Positions 1 to 8,587 are shown, counted from the first letter of the stretch. The stretch is DNA of 64,000 bases from an uncultured Eubacteriales bacterium (GCA_934796165.1 CAKVOU010000009.1:1-64000); one strand, 5' to 3'. Notes: generated by a model from the sequence alone, not told the origin. Made by a program: numbers and translations.

Positions 1-96
1 AGCCGCTTCTGTATGATTCAAATCTTTGGAGTTATCCCCCTGCCAGCACTTTTGAGCCCCGCCACGGCAGCAACGACCGTCACCTCTTGTTCAGGA

Positions 97-891
97 TTAC
101 CTTGCTACCTTATCCCCCGTGGCAGTAACATACACCACCTCGTGCGGATTGAAGAACCGCGGGATCCACGTGTGATCTCCGGTTCCGCGGGATATCACAA
201 ACCGCCCGTCCGTCACGCCGGAGGTGTACTTGGGAAACAGCCCCTGGCAGGGCGCAAAGATTCCTCTGCCGAAGAATCTCCATTGCCCGCCGTGCGCGTG
301 CCCGGAAAGAATCAGATCAATCGGCAACGCTTTCAGGTACGGCTCGTAATACTCCGGATGATGGCACAAAAGGACACGGTACTTCCCGTCCGTCCCCGCC
401 CCGGTACAGAAATCCTTCAGCCAATCGGTCCTCGGTCGGTTCTCCCGATTGACCATACCGGAGGTCAATCCACCGAAACGAATGCTTCCGATGTCCGCGA
501 AGGTATCATCGAGGAAGGTCACTCCGGTTTCCCGGATGCGTGCAAGCAGTTCCGGCAGAACGATTTGCGTCCCGCAATTTGCAAGCGATATTTTGCTGAC
601 CCGGAAATGCCCGCAGGCGCCGATCTCGTGATTTCCGTAGGAATACACGACCGGAGCGATCTGCATCGCTTCCGAAAAGAACCTGAAAAGATTTCCGGTC
701 GCCTCGGGTTCGCTTCCGTCAAGCCGTTCCCCGATATCGCCCGGCGCGGCAATAAAATCCGGCGGATCGGCCCGAAGGATTCGGAGAACCTCGTCCGGCG
801 GATTGCCGTGAAGATCTGCGACAACGGCAATGCGAATCCGAAACGCCGCATCCATATGAGAACAATGTAACCTATACTCAGTTTTTTTCAT
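97..891 (-). CDS. Calcineurin-like metallophosphoesterase (YkuE-like)
   Basis: The product is a predicted di-metal phosphoesterase of about 264 residues. The family motifs are in order: DLH near residues 26-28, GD in the following block, GNHE in the middle, a downstream HH pair and a C-terminal GHAHGG. This set matches the YkuE/LpxH-like branch, whose members act on phosphodiesters of lipids or nucleotides; the substrate here cannot be read from sequence. I start it at the ATG that overlaps the thpR stop codon by four bases (ATGA), because an upstream in-frame ATG would run deep into thpR and precedes no homologous sequence. No clear signal peptide is visible. The overlap implies translational coupling to thpR. 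Confidence 0.85.
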   Translation of the reverse strand: MKKTEYRLHCSHMDAAFRIRIAVVADLHGNPPDEVLRILRADPPDFIAAPGDIGERLDGSEPEATGNLFRFFSEAMQIAPVVYSYGNHEIGACGHFRVSKISLANCGTQIVLPELLARIRETGVTFLDDTFADIGSIRFGGLTSGMVNRENRPRTDWLKDFCTGAGTDGKYRVLLCHHPEYYEPYLKALPIDLILSGHAHGGQWRFFGRGIFAPCQGLFPKYTSGVTDGRFVISRGTGDHTWIPRFFNPHEVVYVTATGDKVAR

Positions 892-1412
892 ATGCGTAAT
901 TCTTTCTGAAAGATTTCCCGGTAAAACACCCCGTCGTCGGTGTGCTCCGAGGAAAACAGTATAATCTTTTCTACCCGGAATCCGATCGAAGGGATCTCCG
1001 GCAACTCCGGGATACCGACAGGGACATTCCTGCATAGTGTGATGTGGGGGCGAAACGGAATCCGTTCTGATCCCATTCCCCTTGCATCAAGCTCTTCTCC
1101 GAGAATATGCCCGAGACGCAGAAGCGGTTCAGAATCCCGTACTCCCGCCCAGTAAATATCCCGCTTTTTCTGTCGGAAGGTCCCGATTCCATTTAGGGTC
1201 AGATAAAATGCGCCGTTAAACCGTTCTGCCGTTGACTCCATTGCGTGACAGATCGGTGCATAATCAGACACTTCGCCGAGAAAACGCAGTGTCAGATGAA
1301 AATTGCAGGGGCGCGTCGGTTTCCCACCAAGCTCTTCTGCGATCCGTTTTCCGAGGGGTGCAAGCACGTCAGATACAGGATCCGGAATTTTGATTCCGAT
1401 AAATACAGCCAC
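888..1412 (-). CDS. thpR: RNA 2',3'-cyclic phosphodiesterase (2H family, ThpR/LigT)
   Basis: The 174-residue protein carries the two H-x-T-x motifs that define the 2H phosphoesterase fold: HLTL around residue 39 and HITL in the C-terminal half. The family hydrolyses 2',3'-cyclic phosphates on RNA ends and was first described as a 2'-5' RNA ligase. I choose the GTG start because an AAAGGAG ribosome site lies eight bases upstream and the protein then begins MAVFIGIKI, as typical relatives do. A longer in-frame ATG extension has no family resemblance. Its start lies 43 bases inside the aberrant 3' end of the truncated feoB, and its stop overlaps the phosphoesterase start. Confidence 0.85.
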   Translation of the reverse strand: MAVFIGIKIPDPVSDVLAPLGKRIAEELGGKPTRPCNFHLTLRFLGEVSDYAPICHAMESTAERFNGAFYLTLNGIGTFRQKKRDIYWAGVRDSEPLLRLGHILGEELDARGMGSERIPFRPHITLCRNVPVGIPELPEIPSIGFRVEKIILFSSEHTDDGVFYREIFQKELRI

Positions 1413-2478
1413 TAAATACTCCTTTCGGGCGACATCTTTCGTCCCGATCCGGCAAAGCGGTCGCCAAGCACATGGTGAGCGCCTGCTTCCCGCAGGAATT
1501 ACATTTGCGGAAGCAACGATCCAGGTTGAACGCGATACGCGGGAGATACCCGGCATCCTCCAGAAGCGTGAACAGGGGAAAGAAAATCGCCATCGGCGGC
1601 AGCATTACGGCAACCACCCATGCAAGCGTCCGATACATTCCAAGCACCAACGCCCCTGTGAGAAACTCCGGCGCTCCCAGAAAGTGCATAAAATCAAGCA
1701 ACAGATCCTGAACACGGAACAAACCCGCCGAGAGCAGATCGGAGATCCCGTTTGCTCCGTACAAAGTAATCCAGAACACAAGAGCAAGCAAAAGAAACAT
1801 AATGGGAAACGCAGTCACGCGACCGGTCAGGACCCGGTCAAGCCGGCGATCTTTTTTGTGAACATCCGCACGGACGGTATGTACCGTCCGTTTACAAAAC
1901 TCCCCCGCCAGCTCCCGCAGGTGATCATTGCTCCCGTCAGACAATCTGGCGTCCTCCGACCTTGGAGGTGTTCCGAGGCAGGCATCCACCAGCTCGGTGA
2001 TGCCTTTGCCGCTTCGCGCCGAGGTGCCGACCACCGGAATGCCGAGCGCATCCGAAAGAGCGGAGAGATCAATGTCAATTCCCTTCTTTGTTGCCTCATC
2101 CAGAAGGTTCACGCATGCCACGACTCTTGCTTTTGTCCTTGCCATCACCTGAAGCACAAGAAACAGATTGCGTTCCAGGCAACAGGCATCGCAAACGACC
2201 ACGGTACAGTCGTTCTGAACGGAGGTCAGGTACCGGCACGCCTCCGCCTCTTCCTCGGATAAGAAATCCAAAGAATAGGTCCCGGGCAGGTCGGCGATCA
2301 GAACGGTTTCCCCCTGATGCTGAAAATATCCTTCCGCGCAACCGACCGTTTTCCCCGTCCAGTTTCCGGTATGCTGCTTCATCCCGGTCAATGCATTGAA
2401 AAGGGTACTTTTACCGACATTCGGATTCCCGATCAGCGTAATCCGGAAATCCGGTGTCTGCTTTTTTTCAAACGGCAT
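1369..2478 (-). pseudogene. feoB: Truncated ferrous iron transporter FeoB (N-terminal half)
   Basis: The first ~335 residues are a clear FeoB. The G domain has GNPNVGKST (G1), DLPG (G3), NLLDE (G4) and TSARSG (G5); it is followed by the first membrane segments and the conserved block ending near GKQALTMC. Identity stops there, near base 1465, and about 32 unrelated residues follow to the stop codon. Full FeoB proteins are roughly 650-750 residues, so the rest of the permease core is missing and iron transport is not expected. No remnant of the missing half is visible downstream; thpR begins immediately. The start ATG overlaps feoA by 11 bases. The cause could be a real deletion or an assembly error. 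Confidence 0.85.
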
Positions 2479-2713
2479 AGTGCCCCGCCTTCCGGACCGC
2501 CACTTTTTGCGCGTCACAGCGGCGTAAGGCAATCACGGCACCGCAGATCTCATATGCGACCGGATCGCCAAGCGGGCTGACGGAAAGGCAGCGGACACAC
2601 GAACCGCTTCTCATTCCAATGTCAACCAGACGATTTTTCAGCGGAAAATGCACAATATGATCAACCGTTGCGGCATCGCCTGCGCACATACGGTCAAGTG
2701 TAGTATCAGTCAT
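2468..2713 (-). CDS. feoA: FeoA family ferrous iron transport accessory protein
   Basis: This 81-residue SH3-like protein contains the family core: an LVDIGMRSGSCV-type segment and a following ICGAVIALRR strand. FeoA partners with FeoB in ferrous iron uptake at the cytoplasmic face of the membrane. A GGAGC ribosome site precedes the ATG. It overlaps feoB by 11 bases and both lie divergent to an MntR/DtxR-type repressor, the usual iron- or manganese-responsive arrangement. Because the neighbouring feoB is cut short, feoA may no longer have a working partner here. Confidence 0.85.
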   Translation of the reverse strand: MTDTTLDRMCAGDAATVDHIVHFPLKNRLVDIGMRSGSCVRCLSVSPLGDPVAYEICGAVIALRRCDAQKVAVRKAGHYAV

Positions 2714-2743
2714 AATCGGCTCCTTTATCTCGTATCATGGAGT

Positions 2744-2773
2744 AAACAGATTTGATTTCCTTAAAATCTGTTT
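2744..2773. promoter_or_regulatory. Perfect inverted repeat in the feoA/regulator divergent region
   Basis: AAACAGATTT (2744-2753) and its exact complement AAATCTGTTT (2764-2773) are separated by 10 bases. The dyad sits between two divergently read genes, feoA and an MntR/DtxR-type repressor. A role as operator for that repressor is an inference from position. The arms do not match the usual MntR or DtxR consensus closely. Confidence 0.6.
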
Positions 2774-2823
2774 CCTGATTTCAATATATGCGGGCATACG
2801 CAAAAGGTGAAAGGAGCCGAAAT

Positions 2824-3252
2824 ATGTCGGAAACATCTGAATTCTATACGATTAAGGGATACGAACGTGCCGAAAAGAACGCTGTCACAAACGCCATGGA
2901 GGATTACCTGGAAATGATCTGCCGGCTCGGAGAAAGCGGCGCGCCGGTCAGAGTCAAGAATCTTGCGGAAGCACTCCATGTCACCCCGTCCGCCGTTACC
3001 AAAATGACGGGACAATTGCGGGACGGCGGTTACCTGAAAAATGAAAAGTACGGGTATCTTGCCCTCACGCCGGAGGGAGAACGGCTCGGATCCTTCCTTT
3101 TACTCCGTCATGAAACGATCAACCGGCTTCTGTGCTTTCTCAATCGCACGGAAAATGAGTTGGAGGAAACCGAAAAGGTCGAACACGCGCTTAGCCCCCG
3201 AACCGTGGAAAATATTCGCACGTTTCTCGGGCAGGTACGGTTCGGAAAATAA
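2824..3252 (+). CDS. MntR/DtxR-family metal-dependent transcriptional regulator
   Basis: The 142-residue product has a winged helix-turn-helix at residues ~22-75, with a segment VKNLAEALHVTPSAVTKM as recognition region, followed by a dimerisation/metal domain containing RHETI and KVEHALS, which hold typical His/Glu ligands. It is the length of Bacillus MntR and lacks the SH3 extension of long DtxR proteins. The start is the ATG seven bases after AAAGGAG; an upstream ATG lacks such a site. Being divergent to feoAB, it probably represses them when metal is plentiful. Whether it senses Fe(II) or Mn(II) cannot be decided from the sequence. Confidence 0.85.
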   Translation: MSETSEFYTIKGYERAEKNAVTNAMEDYLEMICRLGESGAPVRVKNLAEALHVTPSAVTKMTGQLRDGGYLKNEKYGYLALTPEGERLGSFLLLRHETINRLLCFLNRTENELEETEKVEHALSPRTVENIRTFLGQVRFGK

Positions 3253-3341
3253 CAAGCCGGCAAGGATGCCATTCGCCCGGAATCACCCAGTAAAGCGGCA
3301 CAAACATTCGAAAGTGTTACGTTATCTAAATATTTTTGAAG

Positions 3342-3374
3342 AAAAACAAGCCGGATCAGAAACCGGTTCGGCTT
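3342..3374 (-). terminator. Probable rho-independent terminator of tadA
   Basis: Read on the minus strand, AAGCCG and CGGCTT (3348-3353 with 3369-3374) form an imperfect stem followed by GTTTTTCTTC. It overlaps the last codons of tadA. Confidence 0.5.
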
Positions 3375-3811
3375 CCCCGCTTACTGCCGAAAAAGTCCTT
3401 CAGTAGCTCCAGTCCTTCCTCTTTCCCACAGCCACAGATTACCTCCGGCTTTGAGCCGATGGGATAATTCCGAAGATCCATCACGCTGCCAAACGCACCC
3501 TTCGCAGAATCCCTGACGCCAAAAACGACCTTGGGAATCCGTGCATTCAGAATTGCCCCCGCGCACATGGGACATGGCTCCATAGTGACATACAGCGTAC
3601 AGTCACAAAGACGCCAGGTGCCGAGTTCTGCCGATGCGGACCTGATTGCAAGCATCTCCGCATGCGCGGTCGCGTCCTTTTCGGACTCGCAGAGGTTATG
3701 AGCCGAGGCAATGATCTCACCGTTCCGGACAAGTACCGCACCAACCGGGACTTCTCCCGCGTCAGCGGCACGGCGGGCTTGCTCCAGAGCTTTCAACATA
3801 TACGGATCCAT
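3356..3811 (-). CDS. tadA: tRNA-specific adenosine deaminase TadA
   Basis: The product is a 151-residue zinc-dependent cytidine/adenosine deaminase. The active site is visible as H50-A-E52 and PCPMC (Cys80 and Cys83), with the TadA-typical AGAILNARIPKVVFG segment after it. The enzyme converts adenosine-34 of tRNA-Arg(ACG) to inosine, expanding wobble reading. The start ATG follows AAGGAGA. It is monocistronic as far as can be seen: the upstream region holds tandem repeats and the regulator gene on the other side converges on it. Confidence 0.92.
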   Translation of the reverse strand: MDPYMLKALEQARRAADAGEVPVGAVLVRNGEIIASAHNLCESEKDATAHAEMLAIRSASAELGTWRLCDCTLYVTMEPCPMCAGAILNARIPKVVFGVRDSAKGAFGSVMDLRNYPIGSKPEVICGCGKEEGLELLKDFFGSKRGSRTGF

Positions 3812-3835
3812 AGATTCTCCTTGACAGATACTTCA

Positions 3836-3953
3836 GATTTGCGATTTTCGCTTGCGCTGCTCGATTTACACCATTCGTTTGCGATTTTCGTTTGCGCAAT
3901 TGGTTTGCACGATTCGTTTGCGATTTTCGCTTGCGCAATTGGTTTGCAATGTT
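3836..3953. repeat. 13-bp / 39-bp tandem repeat (minisatellite)
   Basis: Three consecutive 39-bp units (about 3834-3872, 3873-3911 and 3912-3950) are built from 13-bp sub-repeats of the form GTTTGCGATTTTC, GTTTGCGCAATTG and GTTTGCACGATTC. The first unit is the most degenerate. It occupies most of the gap between tadA and the msmK-type gene. Open frames across it are low-complexity and are not convincing genes. Confidence 0.85.
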
Positions 3954-4043
3954 CAAAAAACGGGTCCCGAAAAAACCCGGCAGATATGCGACAGACAAGA
4001 AGGTAAACTCGACTTCCATAATGCTTCCACATTTACCCGAATA

Positions 4044-4080
4044 TAAAGAAACGCTGCCGCGGAGTACCCGCGGCAGCGTT
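4044..4080 (-). terminator. Rho-independent terminator of the MsmK-type gene
   Basis: AACGCTGCCGCGG (4050-4062) pairs perfectly with CCGCGGCAGCGTT (4068-4080) around a five-base loop. The minus strand continues TTCTTTAT, and the stop codon of the ATPase gene is 11 bases upstream. Confidence 0.85.
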
Positions 4081-4090
4081 GTAAAAATTC

Positions 4091-5209
4091 TCAGTGTGCG
4101 AGGCACTGCTCCGTATCTTTGTCAAAAATATGTACTCTGGTCGTATCAAACGCCACCTTGATCTTGTCGCCGGCTCTCGAAGTGGAACGGGAGGAAACGC
4201 GGGAGATCAGGTTGGTTTCGCCGACCGTCAGGTACAGGTAAATCTCTGCGCCCATCAACTCGGTGACATCGACGTTGACTTCAATCGTGCTGTCAGGATT
4301 GTTCTGCAGCGCAAGCGCGGAATCGTCGATTGCCTCGGGGCGGATGCCGATCACAACCTCTTTGCCGACATAGTCTTTCATGAGGTCTTCTTTTCCGGTA
4401 AACTTATCTGCCGGGATCTTAATCTCATTTTCTTCAAATTTGAAGAAGTAATCAGAGCCCTTCTTTTCCAGCGTTGCGTTGATGAAGTTCATCTGAGGCG
4501 TGCCGATGAAGCCTGCCACGAACATATTGCACGGATAATCGTACAGGTTCTGAGGCGTATCGACCTGCTGGATCAAACCGTCCTTCATAACGACGATACG
4601 GGTTGCCATCGTCATAGCCTCGACCTGGTCGTGCGTAACGTAAACAAAAGTGGTACCGACACGGTTATGCAACTTGGTCAGCACGGTTCTCATGGAAGCA
4701 CGGAGCTTAGCGTCCAGGTTGGACAGCGGCTCGTCAAGCAGGAAGACCGCAGGGTTACGGACGATTGCACGCCCGAGTGCGACACGCTGTTTCTGACCGC
4801 CGGACAGAGCCTTCGGCTTTCTGTCAAGCAAGTGAGTGATCTCCAGCATTCTTGCCGCTTCTTCGACGCGGCGCTTGATCTCTTCCTTCGGAGTTTTATT
4901 CAGCTTCAGTCCAAATGCCATGTTGTCGAAAACGGACATATGAGGATACAGTGCGTAGTTCTGGAACACCATCGCGATCTTACGATCCTTCGGAGCCACG
5001 TCGTTAACGAGGCGGTCGCCGATGAACAGTTCGCCTTCGCTGATCTCCTCCAGACCCGCAATCATACGGAGCGTTGTGGTTTTGCCGCAACCGGAAGGTC
5101 CGACGAGCACGAGAAACTCCTTGTCCTTGATTTCCAGATTGAAGTCGGAAACAGCGGTAACGCCGCCCGGATACTTCTTATAAATGTGTCTTAAAGACAG
5201 ACTTGCCAT
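4091..5209 (-). CDS. Sugar ABC transporter ATP-binding protein (MsmK/UgpC/MalK family)
   Basis: The 372-residue ATPase has Walker A GPSGCGKTT, Q-loop FQNYALYPH, signature LSGGQKQR, Walker B VFLLDEP and the H-loop THD, followed by a C-terminal MalK-type regulatory OB domain (residues ~235-372) with GIRPEAI. It energises one or several carbohydrate ABC importers. No permease or binding-protein gene is adjacent, so it is probably a shared ATPase serving transporters encoded elsewhere, as MsmK does in streptococci. I choose the ATG after GGAGGAAAAACAT; the open frame extends further upstream without family similarity. It has its own promoter and terminator. Confidence 0.9.
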   Translation of the reverse strand: MASLSLRHIYKKYPGGVTAVSDFNLEIKDKEFLVLVGPSGCGKTTTLRMIAGLEEISEGELFIGDRLVNDVAPKDRKIAMVFQNYALYPHMSVFDNMAFGLKLNKTPKEEIKRRVEEAARMLEITHLLDRKPKALSGGQKQRVALGRAIVRNPAVFLLDEPLSNLDAKLRASMRTVLTKLHNRVGTTFVYVTHDQVEAMTMATRIVVMKDGLIQQVDTPQNLYDYPCNMFVAGFIGTPQMNFINATLEKKGSDYFFKFEENEIKIPADKFTGKEDLMKDYVGKEVVIGIRPEAIDDSALALQNNPDSTIEVNVDVTELMGAEIYLYLTVGETNLISRVSSRSTSRAGDKIKVAFDTTRVHIFDKDTEQCLAH

Positions 5210-5263
5210 ATGTTTTTCCTCCACATTAATTCCGTCCGGCAGGGACAAAATTGGTACGGATAT

Positions 5264-5292
5264 ATTGTAGCAAAAAAAATACGGAATGTGTA
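5264..5292 (-). promoter_or_regulatory. Predicted promoter of the MsmK-type gene
   Basis: On the minus strand an extended -10, TGC-TACAAT (5264-5272), lies 17 bases from a weak TACACA -35 (5287-5292), about 55 bases before the start codon. Confidence 0.5.
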
Positions 5293-5418
5293 GAGCGTTA
5301 TTCTCCAAAATTTCAAAAGAGGTTTTGTGTATTTTGTACACTTCAAGCCGTTTCCGAACTCAAAATGCGCGAATCAGCGTTCACATTTATTCATTAATGA
5401 ACGCGCGTGCAAGTCGAA

Positions 5419-7590
5419 TCAGGTGTTTTTCGGCGAAGAAATCGACTTCATAGACAGCGCAATCCGTTTTTTGGCAGGATCGACCGACAAAACGCGGACT
5501 TGCACAACATCGCCGACGGAAACCACCTCGGAAGGATGCCTGACAAAGCGATCCGCAAGCTCGGAAATATGAACCAGCCCGTCCTGATGCACGCCGATGT
5601 CCACAAATGCGCCGAAATCAATGACGTTACGGACGGTTCCCTTGAAAATCATACCCGGCTTGAGATCAGAAAGCTCCATAACATCGTCGCGCAGGATGGG
5701 CGCTTCAAAATCGTCGCGCAGGTCGCGCCCGGGTTTGCGAAGCTCCGATACAATGTCTCTGAGCGTCGGTTCTCCGATCCCGAGTTGCGCGGCAACCGCC
5801 GCATACCCGTCTGCCGCGATCTTTTTGTCAAGTTCGCCAAGTGCGCCGTCCCGCACGTCCTTTTCGGTGTAACCGTATTGCTCAAGCAGTGCACGTGCCG
5901 CGGCATAGGATTCCGGATGGACCGCCGTGTTGTCGAGAATCTCCTTCCCGTCCGCCACGCGGAGGAAGCCCGCACACTGTTCAAAGGCGCGGTCGCCGAT
6001 TCGCGGTACCTTTTTGATTGCCGAGCGGGACCGGAATTCCCCGTTCTCCTCACGGTATTTCACAATGTTCTTTGCCGCAACCGTGTTGATTCCGGCAATG
6101 TAGGAAAGCAGCGAATAGGATGCGGTGTTGACATCCACGCCGACCGAGTTGACACAATCCTCGACCACACCGGTCAGCGCCTGATCCAACCGTGCGGGCT
6201 TCATATCGTGCTGATACTGTCCGACGCCGATGGACTTCGGATCGATCTTGACCAGCTCCGCAAGCGGGTCCTGCAACCTTCTCGCAATGGAAACCGCACT
6301 TCTCTGCATGACGTCGTATTCCGGGAATTCTTCGGCAGCGAGCTTGGACGCGGAATAGACCGACGCCCCCGCCTCGCTGACGACGATATACTTGCAGGGA
6401 TCGTCGATCTCCTTGAGAAGACCGGCAATGAAAATCTCGCTTTCCTTGGACGCCGTGCCGTTGCCAATGGCGATAACATCCACGTGATGGGTATGGATCA
6501 GGCGTTTCAGGACGCGCTTTGCCTCCTCGGTACGCTCCCTCGGTTTGGTCGGGTAAATGACAGCGGTATCCAGCACCTTGCCCGTCTTATCGACCACCGC
6601 GAGCTTGCAGCCGTTGACATAGCCGGGGTCAAAGCCGAGCACGGTCTTTCCTTTGAGGGGAGAGGTCATGAGCAGGTGTCCGAGATTGTCCGCAAACAGC
6701 CTGATCGCGCCCTCGCACGCCTCGTCGAACACATCTCCGCGAATCTCGCGCTCAATGGAAGGAGCGATCAGACGCTCATAGCTGTCCACGGCGGCGCGGG
6801 TGATATACCGGACGGCGGGAGAGGAGAAATTGACGATCAGCTCGTTGTTCAGCCAGTTGAGGATCACGTCCTCGTCCATTTCCAGCTTGACCTTGAGAAA
6901 TTCCTCTTTTTCGCCGCGGTTGATGGCAAGGATCTGATGCCCCGGCACCTTGGAAACGACCTTATCGAATTCGTAGTACATGGAATAAACGGAATCTGCG
7001 TCCTTCGCCTTGCGCACCGACAGAATACCGTAGGCGCAGGTCATCTCGCGGATGGCTTTGCGGTATGCCGCATTGTCGGAAATGTCCTCGGCGATAATAT
7101 CCATGGCTCCCTGCAAGGCTTCCTCCGCCGAGGCAACTCCGGTCTCTTCGTTGATATATTCCGCGGCGGTCTCCTCCAGCGTCGGCTCATATGACGGACG
7201 CTGTTCCATGATCAGGGCGGCAAGCGGCTCCAGTCCCTTTTCCCTTGCGACCGACGCGCGGGTCTTGCGGTGCGGGCGATAGGGGCGGTAAATATCATCC
7301 ACCTCGGTCACTGTCTTTGCATTGTCGATCGCAGCGATCAACTCGTCAGTCAGCTTCCCCTGCTCGGCAATCAGCGCCTTGACCTCTTCCTTACGCTTTT
7401 CGATATTGCGAAGCGTTCCGAGGCGATCTTCCAGGTCGCGGAGCACGTTATCGTCCAGCGACCCGGTGACCTCCTTGCGGTAGCGTGCGATAAACGGCAC
7501 GGTGTTGCCGGCGTCAAGCAATTCCACCGTCTTCTGTACCTGTTCTTCTTTGAGATGCAGTTCGTTTGCAAGTGTTTTGATGATGTCCAT
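5419..7590 (-). CDS. tex: Tex family RNA-binding transcription accessory protein
   Basis: The 723-residue protein shows the Tex architecture: an N-terminal helical domain containing NTVPFIARYRKE, a YqgF/RNase H-like domain beginning VLGFDPGYVNG, helix-hairpin-helix motifs around NTASYSLLSYIAGI, and a C-terminal S1 RNA-binding domain (about the last 75 residues, GMIFKGTVRNVIDFGAFVDIG). Tex proteins bind nucleic acid and influence transcription; their precise role is unsettled. I use the ATG giving MDIIKTLANEL, which matches the usual N-terminus. The ribosome site there is weak, and an ATG 17 codons upstream (MKKQGKDG) is the alternative. Confidence 0.9.
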   Translation of the reverse strand: MDIIKTLANELHLKEEQVQKTVELLDAGNTVPFIARYRKEVTGSLDDNVLRDLEDRLGTLRNIEKRKEEVKALIAEQGKLTDELIAAIDNAKTVTEVDDIYRPYRPHRKTRASVAREKGLEPLAALIMEQRPSYEPTLEETAAEYINEETGVASAEEALQGAMDIIAEDISDNAAYRKAIREMTCAYGILSVRKAKDADSVYSMYYEFDKVVSKVPGHQILAINRGEKEEFLKVKLEMDEDVILNWLNNELIVNFSSPAVRYITRAAVDSYERLIAPSIEREIRGDVFDEACEGAIRLFADNLGHLLMTSPLKGKTVLGFDPGYVNGCKLAVVDKTGKVLDTAVIYPTKPRERTEEAKRVLKRLIHTHHVDVIAIGNGTASKESEIFIAGLLKEIDDPCKYIVVSEAGASVYSASKLAAEEFPEYDVMQRSAVSIARRLQDPLAELVKIDPKSIGVGQYQHDMKPARLDQALTGVVEDCVNSVGVDVNTASYSLLSYIAGINTVAAKNIVKYREENGEFRSRSAIKKVPRIGDRAFEQCAGFLRVADGKEILDNTAVHPESYAAARALLEQYGYTEKDVRDGALGELDKKIAADGYAAVAAQLGIGEPTLRDIVSELRKPGRDLRDDFEAPILRDDVMELSDLKPGMIFKGTVRNVIDFGAFVDIGVHQDGLVHISELADRFVRHPSEVVSVGDVVQVRVLSVDPAKKRIALSMKSISSPKNT

Positions 7591-7723
7591 GATCTGATCG
7601 GCTTTCTTTGAATGAAAACCATCCTTTCCCTGTTTCTTCATGATTTTTGGCATGGTCACGGGATATCCGCCACTCGCGGAATCCGGGAAACCCATCCGTG
7701 ATCCTTTCGATCCCCGCCGGATT

Positions 7724-8425
7724 TCATCCGAGCGACTCGATCGCGGCGACCTCTTCTTCCGTAAGATAACGATACATACCCCTATCAAGTGTCCCGTCAA
7801 GCACAAGGGGCCCGAACGTCACGCGTTCAAGATAGGTGATTTTGTTTCCTATTGCCGCCAGCATCAGCTTGATCTGGTGATACTTGCCCTCGTGAATGGT
7901 GATGACACCCTCCGAAAGAGCGGTCATCTCCACGCGGCAGGGAGCGGTCACATATCCGCCGATATCCACACCCGCTTCCAGGCGGGTCCTGTCCTCTTCC
8001 GTCACGGGATTCGCGGCATGAAAGACATACGACTTGTCCACGTGCCTCTTGGGTGCGAGCAGACGATGGGCAAGTTCTCCGTTATTGGTCAGCAGCATCA
8101 GCCCGAGCGTGTTCTTGTCCAGTCTGCCGCAGGGGAAAAGTCCGATTCGCCGGAGCGTCTCCGGAAGCAGCTCCAGAACGGTCGGGTCATGCCCGTCCTC
8201 GGTCGCGCTGACATACCCCGCCGGCTTGTTGAGCATGAGATAGGTGTATTTTCTGTAAACGACCGTCTCACCGCAGAAAACGACCGTGTCGTTCTCTTCC
8301 CGGACGGCGCTGTCCGCCTTTCTTTGTGTCACGCCGTTGACCGTGACCTTCCCGGCACGGATCAGCTTGCCTGCCTGACTTCGGGTACACAGCCCCGATG
8401 CCACAAGATACCTGTCAAGTCGCAT
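7724..8425 (-). CDS. 16S rRNA pseudouridine synthase, RsuA/RluB family
   Basis: The 233-residue enzyme begins with an S4 RNA-binding domain (MRLDRYLVASGLCTRSQA) and continues with a RsuA-type catalytic domain holding the GRLD motif (GRLDKNTLGL), whose Asp is the catalytic residue. It isomerises a uridine in rRNA, most likely 16S U516-type by similarity to RsuA, though the target is inferred. The ATG start follows GGAGGAGAGAA. It has a good promoter upstream and sits 133 bases ahead of tex on the same strand, so the two may be co-transcribed. Confidence 0.85.
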   Translation of the reverse strand: MRLDRYLVASGLCTRSQAGKLIRAGKVTVNGVTQRKADSAVREENDTVVFCGETVVYRKYTYLMLNKPAGYVSATEDGHDPTVLELLPETLRRIGLFPCGRLDKNTLGLMLLTNNGELAHRLLAPKRHVDKSYVFHAANPVTEEDRTRLEAGVDIGGYVTAPCRVEMTALSEGVITIHEGKYHQIKLMLAAIGNKITYLERVTFGPLVLDGTLDRGMYRYLTEEEVAAIESLG

Positions 8426-8451
8426 TTCTCTCCTCCGTTTCCGCTTGTTCC

Positions 8452-8480
8452 ATTGTACCACACTCTCCCCGTTTTGTAAA
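8452..8480 (-). promoter_or_regulatory. Promoter of the RsuA-type gene
   Basis: On the minus strand TTTACA (8475-8480), 17 bases, TACAAT (8452-8457). It lies 27 bases before the start codon and is back to back with the lacZ promoter. Confidence 0.7.
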
Positions 8481-8512
8481 CCGATTTACCTGCTTCTTTC
8501 ACAATGAAATCA

Positions 8513-8541
8513 TTGACTTTTCCCGTGCCGCATGGTAGAAT
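8513..8541 (+). promoter_or_regulatory. Promoter of lacZ
   Basis: TTGACT (8513-8518), a 17-base spacer and TAGAAT (8536-8541). Predicted initiation is near 8549, so translation must begin downstream of that, which excludes the earliest in-frame ATGs. Confidence 0.7.
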
Positions 8542-8587
8542 GAAAGCATTACAGGAAAGGAACCGGCGCCATGCCGGGCTGAATCGG

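Noticed and set aside
1..96. Possible gene at the left edge
   Set aside because: Short frames exist on the minus strand but stop within the window and carry no recognisable sequence; too little is visible.
1413..1467. Frameshifted remainder of feoB
   Set aside because: Only 55 bases separate the last FeoB residues from thpR, and none of the three frames there continues the FeoB sequence.
3762..4106. Open frames across the 13-bp repeats
   Set aside because: Translations are low-complexity repeats of the DNA units, without a ribosome site, and they overlap tadA or a terminator.
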